The translations under genes and the position numbers were made by a program. Shown one piece after another: positions 16,587-25,052 of a stretch of 64,000 bases of DNA. A model generated the notes under the pieces. The model did not search any database, was not told where the DNA came from, and saw nothing but the letters and a program-made list of their open reading frames with translations. The DNA comes from a bacterium (GTDB lineage Bacteria > Myxococcota_A > Bradymonadia > UBA7976 > UBA1532). Where the stretch lies: NCBI GenBank assembly GCA_030426085.1, contig JAUHYW010000020.1:62001-126000 (forward strand). Direction: 5' to 3'. Positions within the stretch are counted from its first letter, which is position 1. Every line of letters begins with the position of its first letter.

Positions 16587-17552
16587 TCAGCGGGCGAGCT
16601 TGCCGGCGACCTTGGCGAAGTAGACGATCAGCGACTCGAGCGGCGCCCGGTCGCCGGGCTCGAGGTCGTCCCAGTAGTCGCGCAGGGTCGAAACCCAGGC
16701 GGCCCCTTCCGCGAGGTGGTGGCGGGCCTCTTCGGCCATGTCGTCGAGGTAGACCTCTTCGACCACCGCCTCGTCGTCGGCCTCGATCAGCGGCAGGATC
16801 TCGGCGAAGCCGGCCCGCTCGGCCAGCCGCTCGGCGAGCTGGCGCACGGCGTTGGACGAGACCCCGTCCACCAGCGCGTTCTCGGCGACGTACAGCGCCG
16901 CGGCGGTGGCGTCGTCGAGGTCGTCGATCACCCGGACCCGCACATGGGTCGCCGCCGCCGACTCGAGGGCCGCCAGGCGCCGGTAGCCGGTCACCAGCCG
17001 CAGGCCGTCGGGCGCGGGCCGGGCCACGATCGGGGTGAGCTGCCCGAAGCGCTTGATGTTGGCCGCCAGCCGGGCCACGCCCCGGATGGGCCGGGGGCTC
17101 TCGGCTCGGTCCCACACGATGTCGGCCAGGGGCACCCGGCGCTCGACGGCGGCCTCCTTCGCCGCCCGGCGGGCGCGGGCCAGCAGCCGCTCGGCCTCCC
17201 GCTCGCGGGCGCTCAACTCGGCCCGGGCCTCGTCGAGCCGGGCCTGGCTGCGGTCGAGGTCGGCCCGCACGGTGTCGAGGGCCTGCTCCCGCAGCCGCAG
17301 GTCGTGCTTCTCGCGGCGGGCGGCGGCGAGCAGCGCGCGGGCGTGCTCGGCCCGCTCGTCGGGTCCGAGGGCGTCCCGCAGCACCCGCCGGACGCCGTCG
17401 GGCAGGTAGCCCATCGCGGTGGAGAGCCACGGGGGGGCCTCGCCGGGCGGGGCGAAGCCGCCGGCGGCGGTGCGGGCCCGGGCCCGGGCTTCGGCGGCGA
17501 TGCGCCGGGAGCGCTCGGCCACCACATCTTTGAAAGTCGCGCGTCGTGCCAT
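16587..17552 (-). CDS. ParB/Spo0J N-terminal-like (ParB nuclease fold) protein
   Basis: About 321 aa from ATG 17552 (MARRATFKD); an in-frame start 12 codons upstream is possible and no strong ribosome site decides between them. The N-terminal ~145 residues are highly charged with a long predicted coiled coil (REKHDLRLREQALDTVRADL region). Residues ~140-235 resemble the ParB N-terminal domain: VPLADIVW, RLAANIKRFGQLTPIVAR, RLVTGYRRLAAL, DATAAALYVAEN. The C-terminal part lacks a clear ParB dimerisation domain and no parA is adjacent, so it is probably not the chromosomal partition ParB. CTP or DNA binding is possible but unproven. Confidence 0.75.
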   Translation of the reverse strand: MARRATFKDVVAERSRRIAAEARARARTAAGGFAPPGEAPPWLSTAMGYLPDGVRRVLRDALGPDERAEHARALLAAARREKHDLRLREQALDTVRADLDRSQARLDEARAELSAREREAERLLARARRAAKEAAVERRVPLADIVWDRAESPRPIRGVARLAANIKRFGQLTPIVARPAPDGLRLVTGYRRLAALESAAATHVRVRVIDDLDDATAAALYVAENALVDGVSSNAVRQLAERLAERAGFAEILPLIEADDEAVVEEVYLDDMAEEARHHLAEGAAWVSTLRDYWDDLEPGDRAPLESLIVYFAKVAGKLAR

Positions 17553-17698
17553 GGGTCGAGGCTGGCACCGCCGCCGGGGCGCTGTCAATCGCGAGGTCCA
17601 CCGGGCGCCCGCTCGGGCCCGGCCGCGCGCGGGGAGTGCTCAGCCGCGGGCCGGGTGTGTTATTTTCCACCCGTCTGTCGCCCCGTCTGGAGTCTGCC

Positions 17699-20600
17699 AT
17701 GCGCCGGTGGTCGCGCCTCGCCGCCCTCGCCTCGCCCCTCGCCTTCCTGCTGCTCGCCGGGCCGGCCCTCGCCGCCCCCGCGCCGTACACCGACTGGGCG
17801 TTCGACGTGCGCCGGGCCAACGACGCGGGCAAGGCCGACGCGCTGGCCGAGCAGGCCCGCAAGCAGCCCGACTTCGCCCGGGTCTGGTTCTACGGCCAGA
17901 TCTTCGACCTCGTGACCGTCGGGCTCGACGACGCGATCAAAGCCGAGCTGCGCCCCCGGCTGCGGGTCATCGCCGATACGCTGGCGACCCTCGAGCCGCC
18001 CGATCCACGCCCCCGGCTCTTCCTCGACTGGGCCGACACCGGCCGCCTCGCCGAGCTCGCCCCCCGGGCCCGCGAGCTGCAGGACCAGTGGATCAACGCC
18101 GTGCGCGGCGGCCAGCCCCTGCCGGCGCGCCTCGCCGCCGCCGAACACCCCGAGGTGGCCCCGCCGGTCTACTACATGCTGTTCTTCCGGGCCGAGCTGG
18201 CCAGCCGCCGCCTGGGCGGTGATCGGGAGAAGGCGCTGCTGATCCAGGTGGCCCGGCGCATGGCCGAGGGCTTCGCGCTGGCGGTCGGCGACGTGGGCCC
18301 GTGGCGCACGCTCTCGGCCTACATGGGCCAGACCGGCGGGGTGCCGCTGGCCGGCGAGGGGGTCATGGAGTCGCAGGTCGGCGGCGCGCTCAACGCCTAC
18401 CTCATCGGCGATCTGGCCTCGGCCCGGGTCGGGCTGCAAGCGGCGCTCTCGACCGCCCGTCAGGCCCGCAGCGGCAGCATCTTCGTGGCGCTGGTGATGA
18501 ACGGGGCGGCGCACGCGGCCAACTGGCTGGGCGACTACGCCGCCGAGCGCGCGCTGCGGGTGCGGGTGCTCCAGGCGGTGCGCCCGCTTCAGATCCCCAA
18601 CCTCATCGCGCTGGTGGCCGATCAGATGGTGCGGGCCCACCTCGCCGACGGCAGCGTGGACGACATGGTGGCCTACACCCGCGAGATGCGGGAGATGGGC
18701 GACGTCGTGATGCGCACCGGGCGCCACCTGAGCACGATGGAGCTGGCCGCCGAGGCGCTGGCCCAGACCGCCGAGAAGCGCACCGCCGAGGGCGCGCTGG
18801 AGGAGGCCAGCCGGGTCATCGACGAGGCCCGGGTGCTGCTCGCGGCGCTCGCCGAAGACGACGCGGTGGCCATCACGACTCCCAGCGACCGGCAGGCCGA
18901 GGTCAAGCGCGCCCGGCAGGTGGCCCGGACCGAGCTGGTGCGGCTCACCGGGCGCATCGCCGAGCGGCGGGGGCGTTTCGACGAGGCCCGGGCGGCCTAC
19001 GGGCAGGTGCGCGGGGCCTACGAGGGCACCCTCTCCGATCCGGCGGCCATGGCCGGGGCCGACCTCGAGCTGTCCCGGGTGGTGCTGGCGGCGGGCGACC
19101 CCGACGCGGCGCTGGAGCACGCCAAAGCCGCGGCGCAGGTGGCCGGCACGCCCCCGCTGAAGGCCGACGCCCACCGCCACATCGGCCGGGCCCGGCTGGT
19201 GCGGGGCGAGCCGGCCAAGGCGTTCGCCCACGCCAACGCCGGGCTGCGGGCGCTGCGCGCGGCGGGCATCCACGAGGAGCACCGCCCGCTGCGGGCCGCC
19301 CTGCACGTCGTGGCCGGGGCCGCGCTCGATCAGGCCGGCCTGTCGGCCCACGTCGCCGAGCGGCTGGGCTACGCCGCGAAGCTGGCCCCCGACGACCCCG
19401 AGATCGCCCGTATCGTCGCCGTCGCCCGCAGCGAGGCGGGCGACGTCGAGGGCGCCCGGGCGGCGCTGGAGCAGGCCGCGGGGCGGCTGGACGGCCGGGC
19501 GGCCCGCATCCTCCAGAGCTGCGCGCTGGTGCGGGCCGGTCGCCACGCCGAGGCCATCCCCCCGCTGAAGGTGCTGGTGCCCCAGCTCACCCTGGAGCAT
19601 TTGCGGCGGCCGCAGATCGTGGGCCGCACCTGCCTCGCGGCGGCCTATCTGGCCCAGGGCCAGACCCGGGCCGCGGCCGACGCCCTGCGCCCGGCGCGGG
19701 CGCTGATCCTCGAGTACCCCGATCCGATGCTGTCGTGGCGGGTGCACGCGCTCGACGGCCGCATCGCGGCCGCCGGCCGGGACTGGCTGGACGCCGCCGG
19801 CGCGTGGCGGCAGGCGATGGACCGCTTCGTGGACGCCGCCGCCGAACACGCCACCCGGGGAGCCACGGTCGATCTGCGCACGCTGGCGATGCCCGCCGGG
19901 CCCGAGAGCTTCGCCGACCGGCTGCCGGGGGCCCTGTCGCGCAGCGCCCGCAAAGATCGGGCGGACGCAGCGACCCACGACGCCGCCGCGCTGGCCGCCG
20001 CCCGCTGGGCCGATCTGCGGGCGCTGGCGCCCGAGATCACCGGCCCCGAGGCGCTGCAGCGGCACCCCGAGGGCGACCGGGCCACCCGGGCGGCCTACGC
20101 CCGCATCGGCGCGCTGCGGGCGGTGCTGGCCGACGCGGCGGTCGTCACCGCCGAGCGGGTCGCCGCGGTGCAGTCGCTGCGCGAGGCCGAGAGCGCGCTG
20201 CGTGCGGCGGTCGCCGCGCTGCCCGAGGCGGCGCCGCGGTGGGTCGACTACTACAGCCCGTCCCCCGCCCCGGTGACGGCGGCGGCCGGCGAGGCCCTGC
20301 TGCGCTACCGGATCGACGAGGACGCGGGCCACCTGTGGGTGCTTCTGCCCGATCAGGCCCCCCGCTGGTTCGACATGCCCGGACGGGACGCGCTGGAGAA
20401 GGCGCTGGCTCCGGCCCGGGCGGCGCTGGCCGAGCCGCCCGCCGACTGGGCCCCCCAGAAGCGCCGGGTGCGCGACCCCAACGCCGACGACTGGAAGGCC
20501 CTCGAGGCCGCCGCCCGCACGGTGCTGCCCTTCCTGCGGGACAAGGCGCTGGTCGAGGCGCTGGGCGAGGCGAAGCTGCGGGTGGTCGTGGACGGCCCGC

Positions 20601-21568
20601 TGGCCCGGTTCCCGCTGGACGCGCTGGTCGTCGAGGCCCCGCCGCGCGCCGCCGACGGCAGCCCGCCGGCCTTCTTCGGGGCCCGGTTCGACGTCACCTA
20701 CGCGCTGCCGGCCCAGACCCCGGGCGCGCGCAAGGAGGCCGCGGTGGCCCACGCCCTGTTCGGCCCCCTGGCGCCGGCCGGCAGCGGCTGCCCCGACGGC
20801 GCCACCTGCGGGCAGGCCGACGTGAGCCCGATCACGGCGGCCTTCGAAGGCGCCGAGGGCTTCGCCACCATCGGCGGCGCCGAGACGACCGCCGCCGGGC
20901 TGTCGACCACGCTGCTGGGCACCGAGACCGTGATCGTCGCCAGCCCGGTCGACCTGAAGGCCGGCGCGTTCGTCACCAGCCCCGAGCCGGGCGACGCCGC
21001 CTACACCCGCCTCGGCGGGGCCCCGCTGGCCGAGGTGCCGAGCGGATCGGCGGCGGTGGTGGCGCTGAACGTGGTGGGCGACACCGACGCCGCCGGCCTG
21101 CGCCGGCTGGGCGCCGCGCTGCGGGCGGCGGGCACGACGACGTTGGTGCTGCCGGCCGATCCGGCGCGGGCCGGCCTCGGCGAGCTGGCCCGGCGGCTGG
21201 CGATCGGGACCCCGCTGCGGTCGGCCGTCTTCGGCGAGCAGCAGGCGATGCGGGCGAAGATCGACCCTGCGGTGGGCGGGGCGGCGGTCCATCACCCGCA
21301 CCACTGGGCCCGGTGGGTGGTCTTCGGCGCGCCAATGGATCGGGCCGCGCTCGAGGCGGGGGTGAAGCCGCTGCCGACGCCGGCCCCGCCGCCGGCCGAT
21401 CCCTACGCCGACGAGGCCGCCCCGGCGGATGGCGCCGCGCCCGCGGCCCCCGCCGATCCGTACGGCGATGTGCCGGCCCCGCCCGAGGCGACCCCCGACG
21501 AGGACGCCCCCGCCGAAGACGCGCCCGACGAGGCGCCCGCCCCGCCGCCGGTCGACCCGTACGGCTGA
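17699..21568 (+). CDS. Exported TPR protein with degenerate CHAT-like C-terminal domain
   Basis: 1289 aa from ATG 17699. A signal peptide (LAFLLLAGPALAAPAP) points to export. Residues ~60-800 are helical repeats of TPR type (ALEHAKAAAQVAGTPPLKADAHRHIGRARL and similar). Residues ~850-1210 follow the CHAT caspase-like pattern: LRVVVDGPLARFPLDAL, then FDVTYALPAQTPG, then an IVASPVDL segment where CHAT proteases have LHIATHG, and AVVALNVV where they have VVLSAC. The catalytic His and Cys both appear to be replaced, so a protease-dead scaffold is likely. The last ~75 residues are a Pro/Asp/Ala-rich tail with repeated DPYG. It converges with a PEGA Ser/Thr kinase. Confidence 0.78.
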   Translation: MRRWSRLAALASPLAFLLLAGPALAAPAPYTDWAFDVRRANDAGKADALAEQARKQPDFARVWFYGQIFDLVTVGLDDAIKAELRPRLRVIADTLATLEPPDPRPRLFLDWADTGRLAELAPRARELQDQWINAVRGGQPLPARLAAAEHPEVAPPVYYMLFFRAELASRRLGGDREKALLIQVARRMAEGFALAVGDVGPWRTLSAYMGQTGGVPLAGEGVMESQVGGALNAYLIGDLASARVGLQAALSTARQARSGSIFVALVMNGAAHAANWLGDYAAERALRVRVLQAVRPLQIPNLIALVADQMVRAHLADGSVDDMVAYTREMREMGDVVMRTGRHLSTMELAAEALAQTAEKRTAEGALEEASRVIDEARVLLAALAEDDAVAITTPSDRQAEVKRARQVARTELVRLTGRIAERRGRFDEARAAYGQVRGAYEGTLSDPAAMAGADLELSRVVLAAGDPDAALEHAKAAAQVAGTPPLKADAHRHIGRARLVRGEPAKAFAHANAGLRALRAAGIHEEHRPLRAALHVVAGAALDQAGLSAHVAERLGYAAKLAPDDPEIARIVAVARSEAGDVEGARAALEQAAGRLDGRAARILQSCALVRAGRHAEAIPPLKVLVPQLTLEHLRRPQIVGRTCLAAAYLAQGQTRAAADALRPARALILEYPDPMLSWRVHALDGRIAAAGRDWLDAAGAWRQAMDRFVDAAAEHATRGATVDLRTLAMPAGPESFADRLPGALSRSARKDRADAATHDAAALAAARWADLRALAPEITGPEALQRHPEGDRATRAAYARIGALRAVLADAAVVTAERVAAVQSLREAESALRAAVAALPEAAPRWVDYYSPSPAPVTAAAGEALLRYRIDEDAGHLWVLLPDQAPRWFDMPGRDALEKALAPARAALAEPPADWAPQKRRVRDPNADDWKALEAAARTVLPFLRDKALVEALGEAKLRVVVDGPLARFPLDALVVEAPPRAADGSPPAFFGARFDVTYALPAQTPGARKEAAVAHALFGPLAPAGSGCPDGATCGQADVSPITAAFEGAEGFATIGGAETTAAGLSTTLLGTETVIVASPVDLKAGAFVTSPEPGDAAYTRLGGAPLAEVPSGSAAVVALNVVGDTDAAGLRRLGAALRAAGTTTLVLPADPARAGLGELARRLAIGTPLRSAVFGEQQAMRAKIDPAVGGAAVHHPHHWARWVVFGAPMDRAALEAGVKPLPTPAPPPADPYADEAAPADGAAPAAPADPYGDVPAPPEATPDEDAPAEDAPDEAPAPPPVDPYG

Positions 21569-21572
21569 GCGC

Positions 21573-21590
21573 GCGCCGGGAGGCCGGCGC
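21573..21590. terminator. Hairpin between convergent genes
   Basis: GCGCCGG (21573-21579), loop GAGG, CCGGCGC (21584-21590). It begins 5 bp after the TPR/CHAT-like stop, in the convergent gap with the Ser/Thr kinase gene. No T tract, so termination is only inferred. Confidence 0.35.
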
Positions 21591-21662
21591 TGTGTCCGAT
21601 GGATGATGAGCGGGGATGGTTGAGGAGCCGGCGCGTGGCCGCCGCTCGAGCCTTCGGAGCCG

Positions 21663-23534
21663 TCAGAGCTTCTCGTACGGCGTCTTCGGCGTCTTCGGCG
21701 GGTCCTTCTCCTTCGAATCGCGCGGGGTCGGGGTGCGCCGCCGGGTCGGCGGGCGGTTCACCCGCCGCCGGGGCTTGAGCTTCTGCGAGACCTCGACCGG
21801 CGCGTCGCCCCGCTCGGCCAGCGTCAGCTCCTGGTCGGCGTCGATGTGCCCGTCGCGGGTGAAGCGCAGGACGACCGGCTCATCGCCGACCTCGGGCTCC
21901 CAGGTGAACGGGGTCGTGCCCAGGTGCTCGTCGCCCAGGAAGACCTCGGCCCCCGGCGGGTCGGACTCGACCTCGATCCACGCCGTCGGGGGGGGCGCGA
22001 CCGGGATCGGATCGAAGACCTCGGGCTGCTCGATCTTCTCGAGGGGCAGCCGGACGTGCTGGATCGAGGCGCCCTTTCCGCTGAGGATGTGGGCCACGTC
22101 GGCGTACCCGTCGAGCCGCAGGCTGACGCCCGCCGCCTCGCCCCGTGGCCGGTACAGCTCGAGCGGCGTCTGCCCGATGTGGGACTGGCCGACGTACACC
22201 GCCGCCCCCTGGGGCATGCTGTCGATCTTGTAGCGGATGCTCTGCCCCTGCACGACCACCCGCTCGGTGCCGGCGCCGTCCCGGGGGTCGTCGTCGGGCG
22301 GGCTCTCGCCGGGCCACATCACCACCGCCGTGACCAGCGCCGCCGCGCCCAGCCCCACCCCGGCCCACTTGAGCCGCCGGCGGCGGGCGGCGAGCGGGCG
22401 GATGTTCAGGTCGGTGTTCCGATACATCGTATCGGGCGGCACCGTCGCGATGTGCCCCGCGTGATCGGGCGTGATCTGGCCCGAGTCGCGGTCCACCGGC
22501 GGCGGCACCGGCGCGGTCTGGGCCCGGTTGCGGTCGCCGTAATCCTTGGTCTGGCCGAACGAGTCGGTCGGGCGAGCGCTGCCCCAGCCCCCCGACATCG
22601 AGCCGAAGCCGTCCATCTGGATCTGGCGCAGCCGGCCGATCAGATCGTCGGCGGTGCGCAGCCGCTTGGCCCGATCCTTCACGCAGCAGTCGGCGATGAG
22701 TTGGAGGACCGCGTCGTTGATCTCGGCCTCGGGCACCTCGACCCGCATGTCGGGCAGCGGCTTGCTGGCCTGGGCCATCATCACCGCCATCGGGGTGTTG
22801 CCGTCGAACGGCGGCTGCCCGGCGAGCATCTCGTAGAGGATGATGCCCAGCGAGTAGATGTCCGTGCGGTGGTCGACCTTGTGCCCGTGCACCTGCTCGG
22901 GGCTCATGTAGTGGGGGGTGCCGAAGATCGAGCCGGCGAGGGTCAGCGCCTTGCCCTCGCTGGTGCGCCCGTCGCCGCCGAGGATCTTGGCGATGCCGAA
23001 GTCGAGCACCTTGGCGAAGTCGGGGTCGTTGCCGACGTGATCGATCTGGATGTTCTCCGGCTTGAGGTCGCGGTGCACGATCCCGAGCTGGTGGGCCTCG
23101 GCCACCGCCCCGGCGACCTGATCCATGATGCGCAGCGCCCGGGAGAGCTGCATCCGGCCTTCGTTGCGCAGGATGTTGAACAGGCTCTGACCGCCGAGCA
23201 GCTCCATCGACATGAAGAGCAGGTCGCCCTCGGTCTTGCCGTAGTCGAAGATCGTGATGGTGTTGGGGTGGCGCAGGCGGCTGATCGACAGCGCCTCCTG
23301 CTGGAAGCGGGCGAGGAGCTGCTCGTCGGTGGTGAGCTGGGCCCGCAGGATCTTGAGGGCCACCCGGCGGTCCATCGAGACCTGGCGCGCCTCGTAGACC
23401 CGGCCCATGCCGCCCTCGCCGATCAGGCGCACGATCTCGTAGCGGCCGTTGTCGATGGTGCGGCCGATCAACGGGTTCTTGTCGTCTGACGGCTTGTCGT
23501 CGGACGGTTGATCGTCGGACGGCTTGTCGGTCAT
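21663..23534 (-). CDS. Membrane Ser/Thr protein kinase with two PEGA domains
   Basis: 623 aa. A short acidic PSDD-repeat leader precedes a Hanks-type kinase domain (~residues 31-300) with glycine loop GEGGMGRVYEA, VALKIL Lys, catalytic HRDLKPEN, DFGIAK and an APE-equivalent MSPEQ. After a disordered linker, one membrane segment (~388-410, WAGVGLGAAALVTAVVMW) places the C-terminus outside the cytosol. Two PEGA domains follow (~440-505 with GAAVYVGQSHIGQTPLEL, and ~525-590 with GAEVFLGDEHLGTTPF), then a basic Pro/Arg/Lys tail. Architecture common in Myxococcota. All catalytic residues are present. Substrates unknown; the convergent exported TPR gene may be functionally linked. Confidence 0.93.
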   Translation of the reverse strand: MTDKPSDDQPSDDKPSDDKNPLIGRTIDNGRYEIVRLIGEGGMGRVYEARQVSMDRRVALKILRAQLTTDEQLLARFQQEALSISRLRHPNTITIFDYGKTEGDLLFMSMELLGGQSLFNILRNEGRMQLSRALRIMDQVAGAVAEAHQLGIVHRDLKPENIQIDHVGNDPDFAKVLDFGIAKILGGDGRTSEGKALTLAGSIFGTPHYMSPEQVHGHKVDHRTDIYSLGIILYEMLAGQPPFDGNTPMAVMMAQASKPLPDMRVEVPEAEINDAVLQLIADCCVKDRAKRLRTADDLIGRLRQIQMDGFGSMSGGWGSARPTDSFGQTKDYGDRNRAQTAPVPPPVDRDSGQITPDHAGHIATVPPDTMYRNTDLNIRPLAARRRRLKWAGVGLGAAALVTAVVMWPGESPPDDDPRDGAGTERVVVQGQSIRYKIDSMPQGAAVYVGQSHIGQTPLELYRPRGEAAGVSLRLDGYADVAHILSGKGASIQHVRLPLEKIEQPEVFDPIPVAPPPTAWIEVESDPPGAEVFLGDEHLGTTPFTWEPEVGDEPVVLRFTRDGHIDADQELTLAERGDAPVEVSQKLKPRRRVNRPPTRRRTPTPRDSKEKDPPKTPKTPYEKL

Positions 23535-23634
23535 CTCCCGCCTTCAGCCGATCCCCCGCTGGAATCAGCCGGCACACCGGCCGAACTTATCACAGCGCGA
23601 GCAGGGTGAACAAAGTTAACAACGCGGCAGCAGG

Positions 23635-23826
23635 TCAGTCCGTTTCACGATCATGACGCGGCCCGCCGAACCCCACCGAGGCCGGCAACAGCGACTGCGA
23701 GATGACGTACTCGCCGCCGAGCCACTGGCCCAGATCGATCTGCTTGCACCGGGGCTTGCAGAACGGGAACACCGGGTTCGCGCTGCGGGGGGCGACCGCC
23801 TCGCCGCAGACCGGACATCGCTTCAT
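23635..23826 (-). CDS. yacG: DNA gyrase inhibitor YacG (zinc-finger protein)
   Basis: 63 aa. C4xxC7 and C23xxxC27 form the zinc site, followed by the family signature [22 protein letters not shown] lies 8 nt upstream of the ATG. YacG homologues bind GyrB and inhibit gyrase. Sits between the Ser/Thr kinase and the rhomboid-like gene, all on the minus strand. The 100 bp downstream, before the kinase start, is relatively AT-rich (GTTAACAACG region). Confidence 0.93.
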   Translation of the reverse strand: MKRCPVCGEAVAPRSANPVFPFCKPRCKQIDLGQWLGGEYVISQSLLPASVGFGGPRHDRETD

Positions 23827-23847
23827 CGTACCGCCTCCTCGCCCGAG

Positions 23848-24834
23848 CTACGTCGCCCGGCGCGCGCGTCGTCCGGGCAGATGAACCAGACCGGCCTCAC
23901 GATGCAAGTGATCCCGACCGCCGACCACCCGGATGTCACCCCGCCGACGCTCCACCCGCCGCTCGATCCGCCACAGGCGCAGGCGGTCGAGCGCCACCCC
24001 CGGCCGGTGGTTGCCGGTGATCAGCAGCCACGCCAGCCCGATCGCGAAGAGCCCCATCAGGCCGGCGATGCGCCCGCCGAACAGCAGGTCGAAGGCGTCG
24101 AACGCCACCAGCACCCACACCAGCTTGCGGGCCTCGACGTTGAGCAGCGCCATGCGCCGCCGCCCGGCCATGAAGCACCACACCGCCATCAGCGCGTGGG
24201 TCACCGGCCCCTCGCCGTACAGCGGCAGCCGGGCCCCGCCGAAGGCCGCCCCCTGCCCCGCCGGCCAGGCCCAGGCCAGCAGGGCGCCCAGCAGATCGGT
24301 CGCCAGCACGACGACCGCGGCGAAGACGAGCAGCCGGCGGGCGCCCCAGCGGCGCTCGACCGCGGTGCCCACGAAGACGATCCACAGCGCGGCGACCAGC
24401 AGCCCGTAGGCCCGGCCGGGCAGCACGAAGCGCTGAAGCAGGACCAGCGCCACCAGCCCCCCGAGCGCCGCCCCGATCAGGCGGACCCGGTCGTGATCCC
24501 ACATCGCGCGCAGGCGGTCGACGAAGAAGAGCCCGGCGATGGCCACCAGCACCAGGACCCCGATGATCGAGACCGGGCGGGCCAGCAGCCCGTTGGTGGC
24601 CAGCGCCGTCAGCCGCAGGCCGGGCAGGGTCTCGGGGGTCACCGTCAGCCAGGCGTAGAGGGGGTCGACCCAAGTGTGCAGCGCGGTGAGGAGCGCGAGC
24701 GCGCCGGCGAGCATCAGCGCGCCGCGGCCGGGGGTCGTGTCGATCGATCGCAGGGCGCCGCCGAAGCGGTCGAAGCCGCCGAAGGACCCCCCCGAGGGTC
24801 CACCGGGGGCGCGCTGGCGCGCGGGACGTACCAT
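23848..24834 (-). CDS. Rhomboid-like membrane protein, probably without protease activity
   Basis: 328 aa. Six or seven hydrophobic segments lie between about residues 38 and 275, among them the segments around GALALLTALHTWV, LVALVLLQRFV, LLVAALWIVFVG and FAIGLAWLLITG. The GTAVERRWGARRLLVF segment matches the WxR loop region of rhomboid/derlin folds. The usual GxSG serine motif is not visible (GEGPVTHALMAVW at that place), so it looks like a pseudo-rhomboid. The cytosolic tail of ~60 residues is Arg-rich. Its start lies 218 bp from the divergent zinc-ribbon gene. Function unknown. Confidence 0.6.
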   Translation of the reverse strand: MVRPARQRAPGGPSGGSFGGFDRFGGALRSIDTTPGRGALMLAGALALLTALHTWVDPLYAWLTVTPETLPGLRLTALATNGLLARPVSIIGVLVLVAIAGLFFVDRLRAMWDHDRVRLIGAALGGLVALVLLQRFVLPGRAYGLLVAALWIVFVGTAVERRWGARRLLVFAAVVVLATDLLGALLAWAWPAGQGAAFGGARLPLYGEGPVTHALMAVWCFMAGRRRMALLNVEARKLVWVLVAFDAFDLLFGGRIAGLMGLFAIGLAWLLITGNHRPGVALDRLRLWRIERRVERRRGDIRVVGGRDHLHREAGLVHLPGRRARRAT

Positions 24835-25052
24835 ATCCGGGCCTCACTCCATCGCCGGGCCCGGCGCGGGCCGGGCGTCCGCCCAACCGATGCCGCAGAC
24901 CCCCTTCGCGATGCATCCACCCGGCGGGCGGGGGGCGCGCCGACGCGGTCCGGTTGGCGTACCGCCGCAGACGCGTTAAGCTGCGCGCCGCACGAACGAG
25001 GGCTCGCCGGGCGACCGGCCCCCCGGTCCCGCGCCCACGAAGGAGTTCGGAC

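Noticed and set aside
16587-17552. Chromosome partition protein ParB
   Set aside because: No parA neighbour, a long coiled-coil leader and no clear C-terminal dimer domain; only the ParB-like fold is supported.
17660-21304. Open frame of more than 1200 codons on the minus strand opposite the TPR/CHAT-like gene
   Set aside because: GC-rich codon use leaves few stops on the opposite strand. Composition (Arg, Gly, His, Pro repeats) is not protein-like, and the plus strand gene has a signal peptide and clear domains.
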